The notes under the pieces were generated by a model, which saw only the letters and a list, made by a program, of their open reading frames with translations, searched no databases and had not been told where the DNA came from. Shown piece after piece: positions 18,587 through 27,326 of a stretch of DNA of 64,000 nucleotides. Each line of letters opens with the position of its first letter. The stretch's first letter is position 1. The DNA is taken from NCBI RefSeq assembly GCF_013365535.1, contig NZ_CP053590.1, forward strand, positions 164,001 to 228,000, given 5' to 3'. Source of the DNA: Aquimarina sp. TRL1. Its GTDB lineage: Bacteria > Bacteroidota > Bacteroidia > Flavobacteriales > Flavobacteriaceae. The translations under genes and the position numbers were made by a program.

Positions 18587-19813
18587 ATGCCAATAGTATC
18601 GAGTAAAGGAAAAGCAATGCCGGAGTCGCCAATTCGAAAATTGGTTCCTTTTGCCGAAAAGGCAGAAAAAGAAGGCAAGCATATTTTTAGGTTGAACATC
18701 GGACAACCAGACATTAAAACCCCCATAGAAGCATTAAACGCTGTACGAAATCATACAGTAGAGGTTCTTAGCTATAGTCATTCGGCCGGGTTTAGAAGTT
18801 TCAGAGAAAAACTGGCTGCTTATTACTCCAAACACCAGATCGCGATCACTGCTGATAATGTACTGATCACAACAGGAGGAAGTGAAGCCCTTATATTTAC
18901 TATGGGAAGTATTACTGATCCCGGAGATGAAATCATTGTCCCCGAACCTTTTTATGCTAATTACTACAGCTTTTCTACGCAGTCCTCTGTAACAGTAGTT
19001 CCTGTTATTTCCTCTTTAGAGAATGGGTTTAACCTTCCTGATATAGAAGAATTCGAAAAGTTAATTACTCCAAAAACAAAAGCAATCTTAATCTGTAATC
19101 CCGGAAATCCAACAGGATACCTATACAGTAAAGAAGAAATCAAAAAATTAGCAGACTTAGCCATAAAGTACGATCTGTTTTTGATCTCCGATGAAGTATA
19201 CAGGGAATTTGTATATGACGATTCTAAACACTACTCTATATTACAAGACAATCGACTAGCGCAACATGCAATTGTAGTCGATTCCGTTTCCAAAAGATAC
19301 AGTATGTGCGGAGCTAGAATCGGCTGCCTAATCAGTAAAAACAAAGATGTAATTGACACGGCTATGAAGTTTGCTCAGGCACGATTAAGCCCTCCGACAT
19401 TTGCGCAAATAGCAAGTGAGGCCGCACTGGATGCCCCAGCGTCTTATTACACGGAAACCATTGCAAAATACAAAGCGAGAAGAGATACTCTTGTAGAAGG
19501 ATTGCAAAACATTCCCGGGGTTAAGGTAAGTATTCCTGACGGTGCCTTCTATTGCATTGCAGAATTACCTGTAGAAGATGCTGAACATTTCTCTAAATGG
19601 CTATTAGATAAATTCCATGTTGACAACCAAACTGTTATGCTCGCTCCAGCTGCCGGGTTTTATTCCAGTAGAGACAAGGGGAAAAACCAGGTACGAATAG
19701 CCTATGTACTCAACAGAAGAGACTTATCACAAGCTACCAAAATATTACAGTTAGCTTTAGAAAAATATCAAAATGATGAATATAGAATACAAGAAGTCCC
19801 TCAAAAAGTATAA
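18587..19813 (+). CDS. PLP-dependent class I/II aminotransferase (aspartate aminotransferase-like)
   Basis: A 408-residue fold-type I aminotransferase. The N-terminus has the NIGQPDIKTP motif of AspC-like enzymes, NPGNPTGYLYS gives the conserved Asn/Pro binding loop, SDEVYREFVYDD holds the cofactor Asp and Tyr, and SKRYSMCGARIG contains the Schiff-base lysine. The arginine that binds the substrate alpha-carboxylate lies in the NQVRIAYVLNR segment. The amino acid specificity cannot be fixed. The 3' end overlaps the start of murB by 41 nt, so the two are coupled. Confidence 0.9.
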   Translation: MPIVSSKGKAMPESPIRKLVPFAEKAEKEGKHIFRLNIGQPDIKTPIEALNAVRNHTVEVLSYSHSAGFRSFREKLAAYYSKHQIAITADNVLITTGGSEALIFTMGSITDPGDEIIVPEPFYANYYSFSTQSSVTVVPVISSLENGFNLPDIEEFEKLITPKTKAILICNPGNPTGYLYSKEEIKKLADLAIKYDLFLISDEVYREFVYDDSKHYSILQDNRLAQHAIVVDSVSKRYSMCGARIGCLISKNKDVIDTAMKFAQARLSPPTFAQIASEAALDAPASYYTETIAKYKARRDTLVEGLQNIPGVKVSIPDGAFYCIAELPVEDAEHFSKWLLDKFHVDNQTVMLAPAAGFYSSRDKGKNQVRIAYVLNRRDLSQATKILQLALEKYQNDEYRIQEVPQKV

Positions 19814-20783
19814 TACTTTTGGCATCGACGTTACAGCTTCTGAATTCATCTCAATACAATCAGAAGGAGAACTCATCGAAGTACTTAAGCTACAAAAACC
19901 ATTTTTTGTCTTAAGTGGAGGCAGTAATATGTTACTTACAAAAAATATTGAAGCCCTGGTTATTCACATGAACAATAAGGGTATTTCTGTAGAAAACACT
20001 TCTGACACTAGTGTACAAATTAAAGCCATGGCAGGAGAGAACTGGCATGATTTTGTACAGTATTGCGTAACCAACGATTATGGAGGATTGGAAAACCTTT
20101 CCTTAATCCCCGGTTGTGTAGGGAGTGCTCCTATTCAGAATATAGGTGCTTATGGAGTAGAACTCAAAGATTCATTTATACGCTGTTCCGCTATTCATAT
20201 CAAAACAAGAGAAAAACGTATATTCACTAAAGAAGAATGTATGTTCGGATACCGAAATTCCATTTTCAAAAACGATATAAAAGGACAGTATATTATCACT
20301 AGTGTTACCTTTGAACTAACCCACAAAACCCATACGATAAATACTAGTTACGGCGCCATCGAAAAAGAACTGTCAAAAAATGAGATCGAGCAGCCCACAA
20401 TTAGAGATATCGCCAATGCCGTTATCGCTATTCGCAAAAGCAAGCTTCCGGACCCAAAAGAAATTGGGAACAGCGGCAGTTTCTTTAAAAACCCTGTTAT
20501 CCCAACCAAACTTTTTACAGAGATCAAAGCACAATATCCTGAAATCCCATCCTACCCTGTTGATGATCAAACCACCAAAGTTCCTGCTGGATGGCTTATA
20601 GAACAATGTGGTTTTAAAGGCAAGCGATGGGGAGATGCCGGAATTCATAAAAATCAGGCACTGGTATTGGTCAACTACGGAAACGCTACTGGAAAAGAAA
20701 TAGTAGAAATTTCCCGCTCCATTCAAAAAGAAGTAGCTGACAAGTTTAATATCGTCCTGGAAACAGAAGTCAATATTATATAA
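19773..20783 (+). CDS. murB: UDP-N-acetylmuramate dehydrogenase
   Basis: A 336-residue FAD enzyme that reduces UDP-GlcNAc-enolpyruvate to UDP-MurNAc in peptidoglycan precursor synthesis. FAD-binding features are the N-terminal KYNTFGIDVTA, the GGSNMLL loop and ENLSLIPGCVGSAPIQNIGAYG. The catalytic Ser lies in GNSGSFFKNP, and a terminal Glu is in the NIVLETEVNII ending. Length and layout match the type I (E. coli-like) MurB. Two adjacent ATGs (19773 and 19776) lie inside the aminotransferase gene; a start at either makes a long overlap of about 40 nt. Confidence 0.95.
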   Translation: MMNIEYKKSLKKYNTFGIDVTASEFISIQSEGELIEVLKLQKPFFVLSGGSNMLLTKNIEALVIHMNNKGISVENTSDTSVQIKAMAGENWHDFVQYCVTNDYGGLENLSLIPGCVGSAPIQNIGAYGVELKDSFIRCSAIHIKTREKRIFTKEECMFGYRNSIFKNDIKGQYIITSVTFELTHKTHTINTSYGAIEKELSKNEIEQPTIRDIANAVIAIRKSKLPDPKEIGNSGSFFKNPVIPTKLFTEIKAQYPEIPSYPVDDQTTKVPAGWLIEQCGFKGKRWGDAGIHKNQALVLVNYGNATGKEIVEISRSIQKEVADKFNIVLETEVNII

Positions 20784-20867
20784 ATCAGCTCCACTTTCTG
20801 TGTTTAAAATTGTATCCCTGAAAGCGTTAATTTCAGTCGTGATATAGAACATCGTACATATTCTTTG

Positions 20868-20875
20868 TATCTTTG
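20868..20875 (+). promoter_or_regulatory. -7 element (TATCTTTG) upstream of the NqrM-like gene
   Basis: TATCTTTGCAC is a classical Bacteroidota -7 region, 24 nt upstream of the ATG at 20900. The upstream hairpin CTGAAA-N7-TTTCAG (20818-20836) lacks a T-run and is not a convincing terminator. Confidence 0.65.
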
Positions 20876-20899
20876 CACTTATTGTTATTATTTTATTAA

Positions 20900-21106
20900 A
20901 TGAAATTACTTTTTCTTACCATTGGGATCTTACTAATTGCCTTTGCTGGAATTGCTATAAAAATCTGGGCTAAAAAAGATGGGAAATTTGCAGGAACATG
21001 CGCTAGTCAAAGCCCGTTTTTAAACAAAGAAGGAGAATCCTGTTCTTTATGTGGTAAAACTCCGGATCAATACGCCTCTTGTGATGATGCTGGTCACAGC
21101 AAATAA
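20900..21106 (+). CDS. Small membrane protein with Cys-rich tail, NqrM-like layout
   Basis: A 68-residue protein: one transmembrane helix (about residues 4-24), then a basic stretch and a short tail carrying five cysteines (one in FAGTCASQSP, then CSLCGK and SCDD). The order helix, short linker, Cys cluster is that of NqrM/DUF539, which helps mature the Na+-translocating NADH:quinone reductase, but the spacing does not let me assign it firmly. The 3' end overlaps the likely start of the sigma-factor gene, so the two are coupled. Confidence 0.7.
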   Translation: MKLLFLTIGILLIAFAGIAIKIWAKKDGKFAGTCASQSPFLNKEGESCSLCGKTPDQYASCDDAGHSK

Positions 21107-21707
21107 TCCGCAAAAAATATTTCTGAAACACAGATCATTGAAAAAAGAATCCTTAACACTGTTAGATCACATACAAAAAGCCAAAGAAGGAAAACAAACA
21201 TCTTTTAATTATTTGTTGGATACTTTTTGGAACGATGTATACAATTTCCAGTTACAACGAGTAAGGAATGAATACGAAGCAGAAGATATCTCTATCCAGA
21301 GTTTCTCCAGAGCTTTTGATAAAATTCACACTTTTAAAGAGGAGTATAGTTTTAAAACCTGGTTAATTCAGATTAGCAAGAACATTCATATTGATTTGCT
21401 TCGCAAAAAAAATGCCTCCATTCAGACCAAAACAACGAATGAAGTAGGAGAAGCAGTCTATAAAATTGCGGATGACACCCCTACCCCTGAAGATAAATTA
21501 ATCACAGAACAAAACCTGGCACAACTACTACTATACATCAAACAACTAAAACCTCATTACCAACAAGTTATTAATTTGCGCTATTTTCAGGAGCTGAGCT
21601 ACAAAGAGATTTCAAGCACATTAAATGAACCGATTAACAATGTTAAGGTAAAACTTCTCAGAGCAAGAAAGTTATTGGCAGAAATCATTAAATCTCCAAA
21701 AAAATAA
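21087..21707 (+). CDS. RNA polymerase sigma-70 family factor (ECF-like)
   Basis: A protein of about 206 residues with a sigma region 2 (YNFQLQRVRNEYEAEDISIQ through FKTWLIQISKNIHIDLLRK) and a region 4 helix-turn-helix (LKPHYQQVINLRYFQELSYK and onward to NVKVKLLRARKLL). Regions 1 and 3 are absent, as in extracytoplasmic-function factors. The start is uncertain: ATGs at 21084 and 21087 both lie inside the preceding gene's last codons, and a GTG at 21051 is possible. No anti-sigma gene is adjacent. Downstream, 21708-21899 is non-coding up to the lipA promoter. Confidence 0.85.
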   Translation: MLVTANNPQKIFLKHRSLKKESLTLLDHIQKAKEGKQTSFNYLLDTFWNDVYNFQLQRVRNEYEAEDISIQSFSRAFDKIHTFKEEYSFKTWLIQISKNIHIDLLRKKNASIQTKTTNEVGEAVYKIADDTPTPEDKLITEQNLAQLLLYIKQLKPHYQQVINLRYFQELSYKEISSTLNEPINNVKVKLLRARKLLAEIIKSPKK

Positions 21708-21873
21708 CCCTTCCCTGCTACTCTTTTTATCAGTCACTTATTAACATACTCCAGATCACAAAACATCGCAATATCAAATTCTTACATATTAAGAATCATT
21801 ATAAAAAAAAGAAAAAAACAGATAAAAAAGCGATGGATGACCAATAGCACTCTATAAATCCATGCGATCTTTG

Positions 21874-21881
21874 TATTTTTG
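21874..21881 (+). promoter_or_regulatory. -7 element (TATTTTTG) of lipA
   Basis: TATTTTTG matches TAnnTTTG and lies 18 nt before the lipA ATG, predicting a very short leader. Confidence 0.6.
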
Positions 21882-21899
21882 TAAAAAATAATTGCTTAT

Positions 21900-22772
21900 A
21901 TGAATACAGCTGTTACTTCAGTGAAACCACCTAAAGGAAAACCTAAATGGCTACGTGTTAAACTTCCTACAGGAAAGAAATACACAGAGCTCCGTGGTTT
22001 GGTGGACAAATACAAGCTTCACACCATCTGTACTTCCGGTAGTTGCCCGAATATGGGAGAGTGCTGGAGTGAAGGGACAGCCACATTCATGATCCTGGGA
22101 AATATATGTACTCGTTCCTGTGGTTTTTGCGGAGTAAAAACCGGAAGACCTGAAACTGTTGATTGGGAAGAACCGGAAAAAGTAGCCCGATCTATAAAGC
22201 TGATGAATATCAAACATGCAGTGATTACCTCTGTAGACAGAGATGATCTTGCTGATGGAGGATCCATTATCTGGGCAGAAACAATTCAGGCAATCCGAAG
22301 AATGAATCCCAATACAACATTAGAGACATTAATCCCGGATTTTCAAGGAAAACACAAAAACATAAATCGAATTATTGCTGTAAAACCCGAAGTTGTTTCT
22401 CATAATATGGAAACCGTAAAACGACTTACCAGAGAGGTTCGAATACAAGCAAAATACGAACAAAGTTTAGCAGTTTTAAAATACTTAAAAGATAGCGGAA
22501 TCAACAGAACCAAGAGTGGAATCATGCTTGGATTAGGAGAGAAAGAAGAAGAAGTTATCCAAACATTAGAAGACTTAAGGGCTGTGAACCTGGATATTGT
22601 TACTATTGGTCAGTATTTACAACCTAGTAAAAAACACCTTCCTGTTAAGCAATTCATTACACCAGATCAGTTTAAGAAATACGAAGAAATTGGATTAAAA
22701 ATGGGGTTCAGACATGTAGAAAGCAGCGCCTTGGTTCGCTCATCTTACAGAGCACAAAAGCACCTGACATAA
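21900..22772 (+). CDS. lipA: Lipoyl synthase
   Basis: A 290-residue radical SAM enzyme that inserts two sulfur atoms into protein-bound octanoyl groups. The auxiliary cluster is bound by C44, C49 and C55 (CTSGSCPNMGEC), the SAM cluster by C70, C74 and C77 (CTRSCGFC), and the C-terminal RSSY motif supplies the serine ligand of the auxiliary cluster. The length is standard. lipB is not in the window. gap follows after 34 nt on the same strand. Confidence 0.97.
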   Translation: MNTAVTSVKPPKGKPKWLRVKLPTGKKYTELRGLVDKYKLHTICTSGSCPNMGECWSEGTATFMILGNICTRSCGFCGVKTGRPETVDWEEPEKVARSIKLMNIKHAVITSVDRDDLADGGSIIWAETIQAIRRMNPNTTLETLIPDFQGKHKNINRIIAVKPEVVSHNMETVKRLTREVRIQAKYEQSLAVLKYLKDSGINRTKSGIMLGLGEKEEEVIQTLEDLRAVNLDIVTIGQYLQPSKKHLPVKQFITPDQFKKYEEIGLKMGFRHVESSALVRSSYRAQKHLT

Positions 22773-22806
22773 TTCTTTTTCGAAAAAAAAATCACATCGC
22801 GATACC

Positions 22807-23811
22807 ATGAGTACTTCCATACGAATTGCAATTAATGGATTCGGTAGAATTGGTAGAAATTTATTCCGACTTCTTTTAGACCACCCTACTATTCAGGTAG
22901 TAGCCATTAATGACTTAGCCGACACTAAAACACTTAGTCACCTATTAAAATACGATAGTATTCACGGTATCTTACCCGGCACTATATCGCATACAGAAAA
23001 TACTATTGTAGTAAATGACCATGCTTTTCCTTTATTAAACGAAAAAGAACCAGCTTCCTGTAACTGGAAGCAATACGATGTTGATATTGTCATCGAAGCC
23101 ACAGGGAAGTTCAAAAACAAGCAACAAGCAGAGAAGCACCTACTTGCCGGCGCTAAAAAAGTAATTCTTTCTGCCCCACCTATTGATGATAGTATTAAGA
23201 CTGTTGCTCTTGGTGTCAATGATCACATATTAGACGGTACGGAAACAATTATATCCAATGCTTCTTGTACCACTAACAATGCTGCCCCTATGATCCGGGT
23301 AATAAAAGAATTATGCGGAATAGAGCAAGCGTATATCACCACTGTTCACAGTTACACTACAGATCAAAGCCTACACGATCAGCCACACAAAGACTTAAGA
23401 CGTGCCAGAGCTGCTGGACAATCTATTGTCCCTACTACTACGGGAGCCGCAAAAGCATTAACTAAAATTTTTCCGGATTTGAGCAGTGTTATCGGAGGCT
23501 GTGGAATCAGAGTCCCTGTCCCGGACGGATCTCTTACCGATATCACCTTTAATGTAAAAAAAGAAATTTCTATAGAAGAAATTAATGCCGCTTTTAAAAA
23601 AGCTTCCAAAACATACCTGAAAGGAATTCTCGATTACACAGAAGACCCTATTGTATCTATTGATATCATAGGAAACTCACATTCTTGCGTGTTTGATTCA
23701 CAGATGACCTCTGTTATTGACAACATGGTAAAAATCATCGGATGGTACGATAATGAAATAGGATATAGCAACAGAATCATCGATTTAATTCTAAAGATTA
23801 ACAAGAATTAA
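22807..23811 (+). CDS. gap: Glyceraldehyde-3-phosphate dehydrogenase
   Basis: A 334-residue type I GAPDH that oxidises and phosphorylates glyceraldehyde 3-phosphate using NAD(P). INGFGRIGRNLFR is the Rossmann glycine motif, the aspartate in AINDLAD favours NAD, SNASCTTNN holds the catalytic cysteine, and the later YTTDQSLHD and ARAAGQSIVPTTTGAAKA stretches are conserved. Some positions are less canonical than in the main glycolytic copy (for example NDHILDGTETIISNASC), so this may be one of two paralogues in the genome. It is followed by the histidine kinase gene after 28 nt. Confidence 0.94.
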   Translation: MSTSIRIAINGFGRIGRNLFRLLLDHPTIQVVAINDLADTKTLSHLLKYDSIHGILPGTISHTENTIVVNDHAFPLLNEKEPASCNWKQYDVDIVIEATGKFKNKQQAEKHLLAGAKKVILSAPPIDDSIKTVALGVNDHILDGTETIISNASCTTNNAAPMIRVIKELCGIEQAYITTVHSYTTDQSLHDQPHKDLRRARAAGQSIVPTTTGAAKALTKIFPDLSSVIGGCGIRVPVPDGSLTDITFNVKKEISIEEINAAFKKASKTYLKGILDYTEDPIVSIDIIGNSHSCVFDSQMTSVIDNMVKIIGWYDNEIGYSNRIIDLILKINKN

Positions 23812-23839
23812 CTATATTAGTTGAGTTATTCAAAGAAAA

Positions 23840-26056
23840 ATGCCTGTCTTAACTAAACATTTTGTCTTTATTATCGTTCTATTATTCTGCCCCAAAACCC
23901 CTTCCTTTTGTAAGGATAATCTGGCTAATAATAAGATAAAAGACTCCTTAGATTTACATCTAAAAAACGCATCTTATTCCATAAACAGAACAAGAGCTGA
24001 CCAAGCGATCTCCTATATTATATCTGCTAAAAAACTAGCTATCAGAGATCAGGACAGAAAATCATTCGCAAAAATAAATCACGTTCTGGGACAACTATAT
24101 TATCGGCTGGGTAATTATCAGAAAGCAGAAGAACAAGTACTCACTGCTATAAAAATACAGGAAAAAGAAAAAGACGAACCTGCATTAGCTGTGTCATATA
24201 ATACCTACGCATCACTTCATATTACCTTACAACAATATGAAGATGCTAAAAAAATGTTAAACAAAGCATCTGAGTTAGAAAATAAACATTCCAATCCATT
24301 ACTGCGGTCTGCGATATATCTCAATTCAGGGTTGCTCGCCCGAAAAAGAAAAAATACTCCCGAAGCACTCAAGCATTTCAATGAAGGAATCGCAATAAGT
24401 ACCACAGAGGATTACAATAAAAATCTGCTACTACTAAACAAAGCACTCACTGAGATTGATCTAAACCAATTAGACAATGCCTTTCTTACCAATACGGCAG
24501 CATTAGAAATTAGTAAAAAATCAGATTGGAAAGAACTGGCAGCTTACGCTCATAAAACATTTAGTATTTTACACGAGCTACAAGGAGACTCCATAACCTC
24601 CCTAGCACATCTAAAATCATATTTACAAATCTCAGATTCCTTAAGCACTCTAAAGAACAATTTTATCACCAATGAGATCAGTACACATCTCAGTCTTAAT
24701 GATAATAATATAACGATAGAAGAACTTACAGAAGAAAACATACAACAACAACGAACATTAAAACTGGGACGACTAACTACTATTTTGAGCATTGCTCTTA
24801 TCACTATCTTATCACTTCTAACACTCTCTCTTTATAAAAACAACAACCTTAGAGCAAGAGCGAATGAATTACTGCAAAACAAAAATGCAGAATTACTACT
24901 TGCCAAAGAGAATGCAGAACGAGCCAGTGAAGCTAAAGTTCAGTTTTTATCAACCATAACTCATGAATTGCGGACTCCATTATATGCGGTAACCGGATTG
25001 ACACATTTACTATTAGAAGAGAGTCCAACCCCAAATCAGAAAGAACATCTCAACTCATTAAAGTTCTCAGGAGAATACCTCCTATCGCTGATCAACAACA
25101 TACTCGACCTAAACAAATTAGAAGCTAATAAAGTAGAAATAGAAAACATCTCGTTTAATCTCAAAAAGAGAATCAACGACGTCCTAATTGCATTAGGGAA
25201 ATCCGCTAAAGACAGAAAAAACACCTTGCACTATCAGTTTGATGAGCAAATTCCTGCCCGATTAAAAGGAGACCCTCTAAAAGTATCACAAATACTGATC
25301 AATCTGATAGGTAACTCTATTAAATTTACACATAATGGAGATATCTGGATCCGCGTAAAGCTACTTAACGAACTAAAAAATAAAGTATTTCTTCATTTCG
25401 AAGTGGAAGATAACGGAGTAGGAATCTCTGAGAAAAAACAACATAGCATATTCGAAAACTTTACTCAGGGATCTATCCAGATCAACAGAAAGTTCGGAGG
25501 TACAGGACTCGGGCTTCCTATTGTAAAAAACCTGCTCAACCTGCTCAATAGCGATATTAAATTAGAAAGCGAATTAAACAAAGGGTCTAAATTCTCTTTT
25601 AACCTGGAGTTTGAAGCCTTGCAAAAACTCTCAAACCCCCATAAAGAAGAAGCCAAACAAATTGACTACAACAAAATGGCTAACAAGCACATTTTAATCG
25701 TAGAAGACAATAAAATTAACCAGCTTATTACCCGAAAAATATTAGAAAAACATCAAATAAAATGCGATGTTGCCGATAACGGACATCTTGCTATAGAGAA
25801 GACAATCAAATCTGATTTTGATCTTATTCTGATGGATATTCACATGCCGGGGATTAGCGGAATAGAAGCAACAAAAAAGATAAGAACCTTTAATAAAGAT
25901 ATTCCGATCATTGCACTTACAGCTGTAACATTAGACGATAATCTCGATGAATTCTTCACTAATGGGTTTAATGATATCATTCCTAAACCTTACAAAACGG
26001 ATGAATTCTTTATAAAAATAAACAAAGCGCTCTCTAAAAAATATTCAGAAATATAA
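23840..26056 (+). CDS. Hybrid sensor histidine kinase/response regulator with TPR sensor
   Basis: A 738-residue protein. An N-terminal hydrophobic segment (about 7-23) acts as signal or anchor; residues about 40-290 are helical TPR repeats likely to be periplasmic; a transmembrane helix spans about 312-333 and a coiled coil joins it to the kinase. The phospho-accepting His is H375 (STITHELRTPLYA). The ATPase domain has NLIGNSIKFTHNGDI, DNGVGIS and GGTGLGLPI. The C-terminal receiver has ILIVEDNKINQL and the phospho-acceptor Asp in LILMDIHMPG. No separate response regulator or DNA-binding domain follows, so output must go through a phosphorelay elsewhere. The signal is unknown. Confidence 0.94.
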   Translation: MPVLTKHFVFIIVLLFCPKTPSFCKDNLANNKIKDSLDLHLKNASYSINRTRADQAISYIISAKKLAIRDQDRKSFAKINHVLGQLYYRLGNYQKAEEQVLTAIKIQEKEKDEPALAVSYNTYASLHITLQQYEDAKKMLNKASELENKHSNPLLRSAIYLNSGLLARKRKNTPEALKHFNEGIAISTTEDYNKNLLLLNKALTEIDLNQLDNAFLTNTAALEISKKSDWKELAAYAHKTFSILHELQGDSITSLAHLKSYLQISDSLSTLKNNFITNEISTHLSLNDNNITIEELTEENIQQQRTLKLGRLTTILSIALITILSLLTLSLYKNNNLRARANELLQNKNAELLLAKENAERASEAKVQFLSTITHELRTPLYAVTGLTHLLLEESPTPNQKEHLNSLKFSGEYLLSLINNILDLNKLEANKVEIENISFNLKKRINDVLIALGKSAKDRKNTLHYQFDEQIPARLKGDPLKVSQILINLIGNSIKFTHNGDIWIRVKLLNELKNKVFLHFEVEDNGVGISEKKQHSIFENFTQGSIQINRKFGGTGLGLPIVKNLLNLLNSDIKLESELNKGSKFSFNLEFEALQKLSNPHKEEAKQIDYNKMANKHILIVEDNKINQLITRKILEKHQIKCDVADNGHLAIEKTIKSDFDLILMDIHMPGISGIEATKKIRTFNKDIPIIALTAVTLDDNLDEFFTNGFNDIIPKPYKTDEFFIKINKALSKKYSEI

Positions 26057-26138
26057 TTATGGCATGATCATTGATGAAGTATATTTTGAAAATACTTTTT
26101 ATGATTATTGATTTAGAGTTAGCCAAAAAAATGCACCT

Positions 26139-26168
26139 AAAATGAGACTTCTAACAAAGTCTCATTTT
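26139..26168. terminator. Bidirectional terminator containing the lpxK stop codon
   Basis: A perfect 12-bp stem (26139-26150 with 26157-26168), 6-nt loop, T-run on the plus side. It serves the hybrid kinase gene; the TGA of lpxK (26164-26162) sits inside the 3' arm. Confidence 0.8.
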
Positions 26169-27172
26169 TTTTTCGCATAGTTTATAATCTCTTTTTCAAA
26201 ATGTTCCTTATTTCCCAATAGCTCCATCTGAATTGGCTGATACCACAACTGCCCCTTTTCAAAACTCCCTTTTAATCGCATATAATCTTTTTCTGTAGTA
26301 ACAAGGAGAGTTTCTTGTTTTAAGGCAGCTATTTCTTTATCTGTAAAATTATGGTGATCCGGGAATTTTTTATGTACAAACTTTAATCCCATACGCTCAT
26401 AGTGCGCTACCAGAGGTGCAGGATTCGCTATTCCGGTAACTAGTGTAAACGATGTATCTTTCAACTCCTCCAGCAAAACAGACTTCTCTCCGGAGACTAT
26501 CGAATGTTGATATGCAATAGTCGCAAAGAAAAGTTGCTGATCTGGTCGTAGCCTCATTCGCCTTTCGATTATTTGTTGTTCGTCAATTGTCAGCACTTTC
26601 GGGCACTTGGTCACAACAATCATATTTGCTCTGTTTACTCCCGAAATCGGCTCTCGTAAGTTTCCTGTAGGCAATACAATATCATCCAGATATAAATCAT
26701 AATACGCAGTCAATAAAATATAAAACCCTGCGTTCACCTTTCTATGCTGATACGCATCGTCCAGCAAAATTAATTCCGGTCTTGGATCCATCTTCCTCAA
26801 ACTGGAAATACCATTTCTTCTATCCGCATCAACAGCAACCAATACTTCTTCGAACTTTGTTTTGAACTGCAATGGCTCATCCCCTACTTCCTCCGCTGTC
26901 GCATTTACAGTCACCAACTGAAAACCCGAAGTCTTTCGCTTATACCCTCTACTCAAGGTAGCTACCTGAAATGAATCTTTAAGCAAGCCCACAAGATATT
27001 CAACCATTGGTGATTTTCCTGTACCTCCTACACTGAGATTCCCTACAGCTATAACCGGAAAATCATAGGAAACAGTAGTAAAAACCCCTATATCATATAA
27101 TTTATTACGCACCCAGGTAATAACATAATAAAACGGAACAATCGGCAATAGTAACTTTCTTAATACATTCAT
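26162..27172 (-). CDS. lpxK: Tetraacyldisaccharide 4'-kinase
   Basis: A 336-residue inner-membrane-associated kinase that phosphorylates the 4' position of the lipid A precursor. Features are the N-terminal hydrophobic helix and FPVIAVGNLSVGGTGKSP containing the P-loop (about 48-55), then LSRGYKRKT, VGDEPLQF, the ILLDDAYQHRKV segment with the conserved DD and H, and LVTTEKDYMRL near the end. Its presence indicates a lipid A-containing outer membrane. It is divergent from the Nif3-type gene. Confidence 0.96.
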   Translation of the reverse strand: MNVLRKLLLPIVPFYYVITWVRNKLYDIGVFTTVSYDFPVIAVGNLSVGGTGKSPMVEYLVGLLKDSFQVATLSRGYKRKTSGFQLVTVNATAEEVGDEPLQFKTKFEEVLVAVDADRRNGISSLRKMDPRPELILLDDAYQHRKVNAGFYILLTAYYDLYLDDIVLPTGNLREPISGVNRANMIVVTKCPKVLTIDEQQIIERRMRLRPDQQLFFATIAYQHSIVSGEKSVLLEELKDTSFTLVTGIANPAPLVAHYERMGLKFVHKKFPDHHNFTDKEIAALKQETLLVTTEKDYMRLKGSFEKGQLWYQPIQMELLGNKEHFEKEIINYAKKK

Positions 27173-27326
27173 AGTTATAGATCCTCAGAATTATCAAAAA
27201 CACATAAACTCAAATACGCATCTTTACAGCGAAAGTAAATATTTTATACCAGAGAACTAAATAAGCGAACAACCTTTGATTATTGACAAAAGTTTTTTTA
27301 CATTGTTTTCACTAAAAAAATTATCA

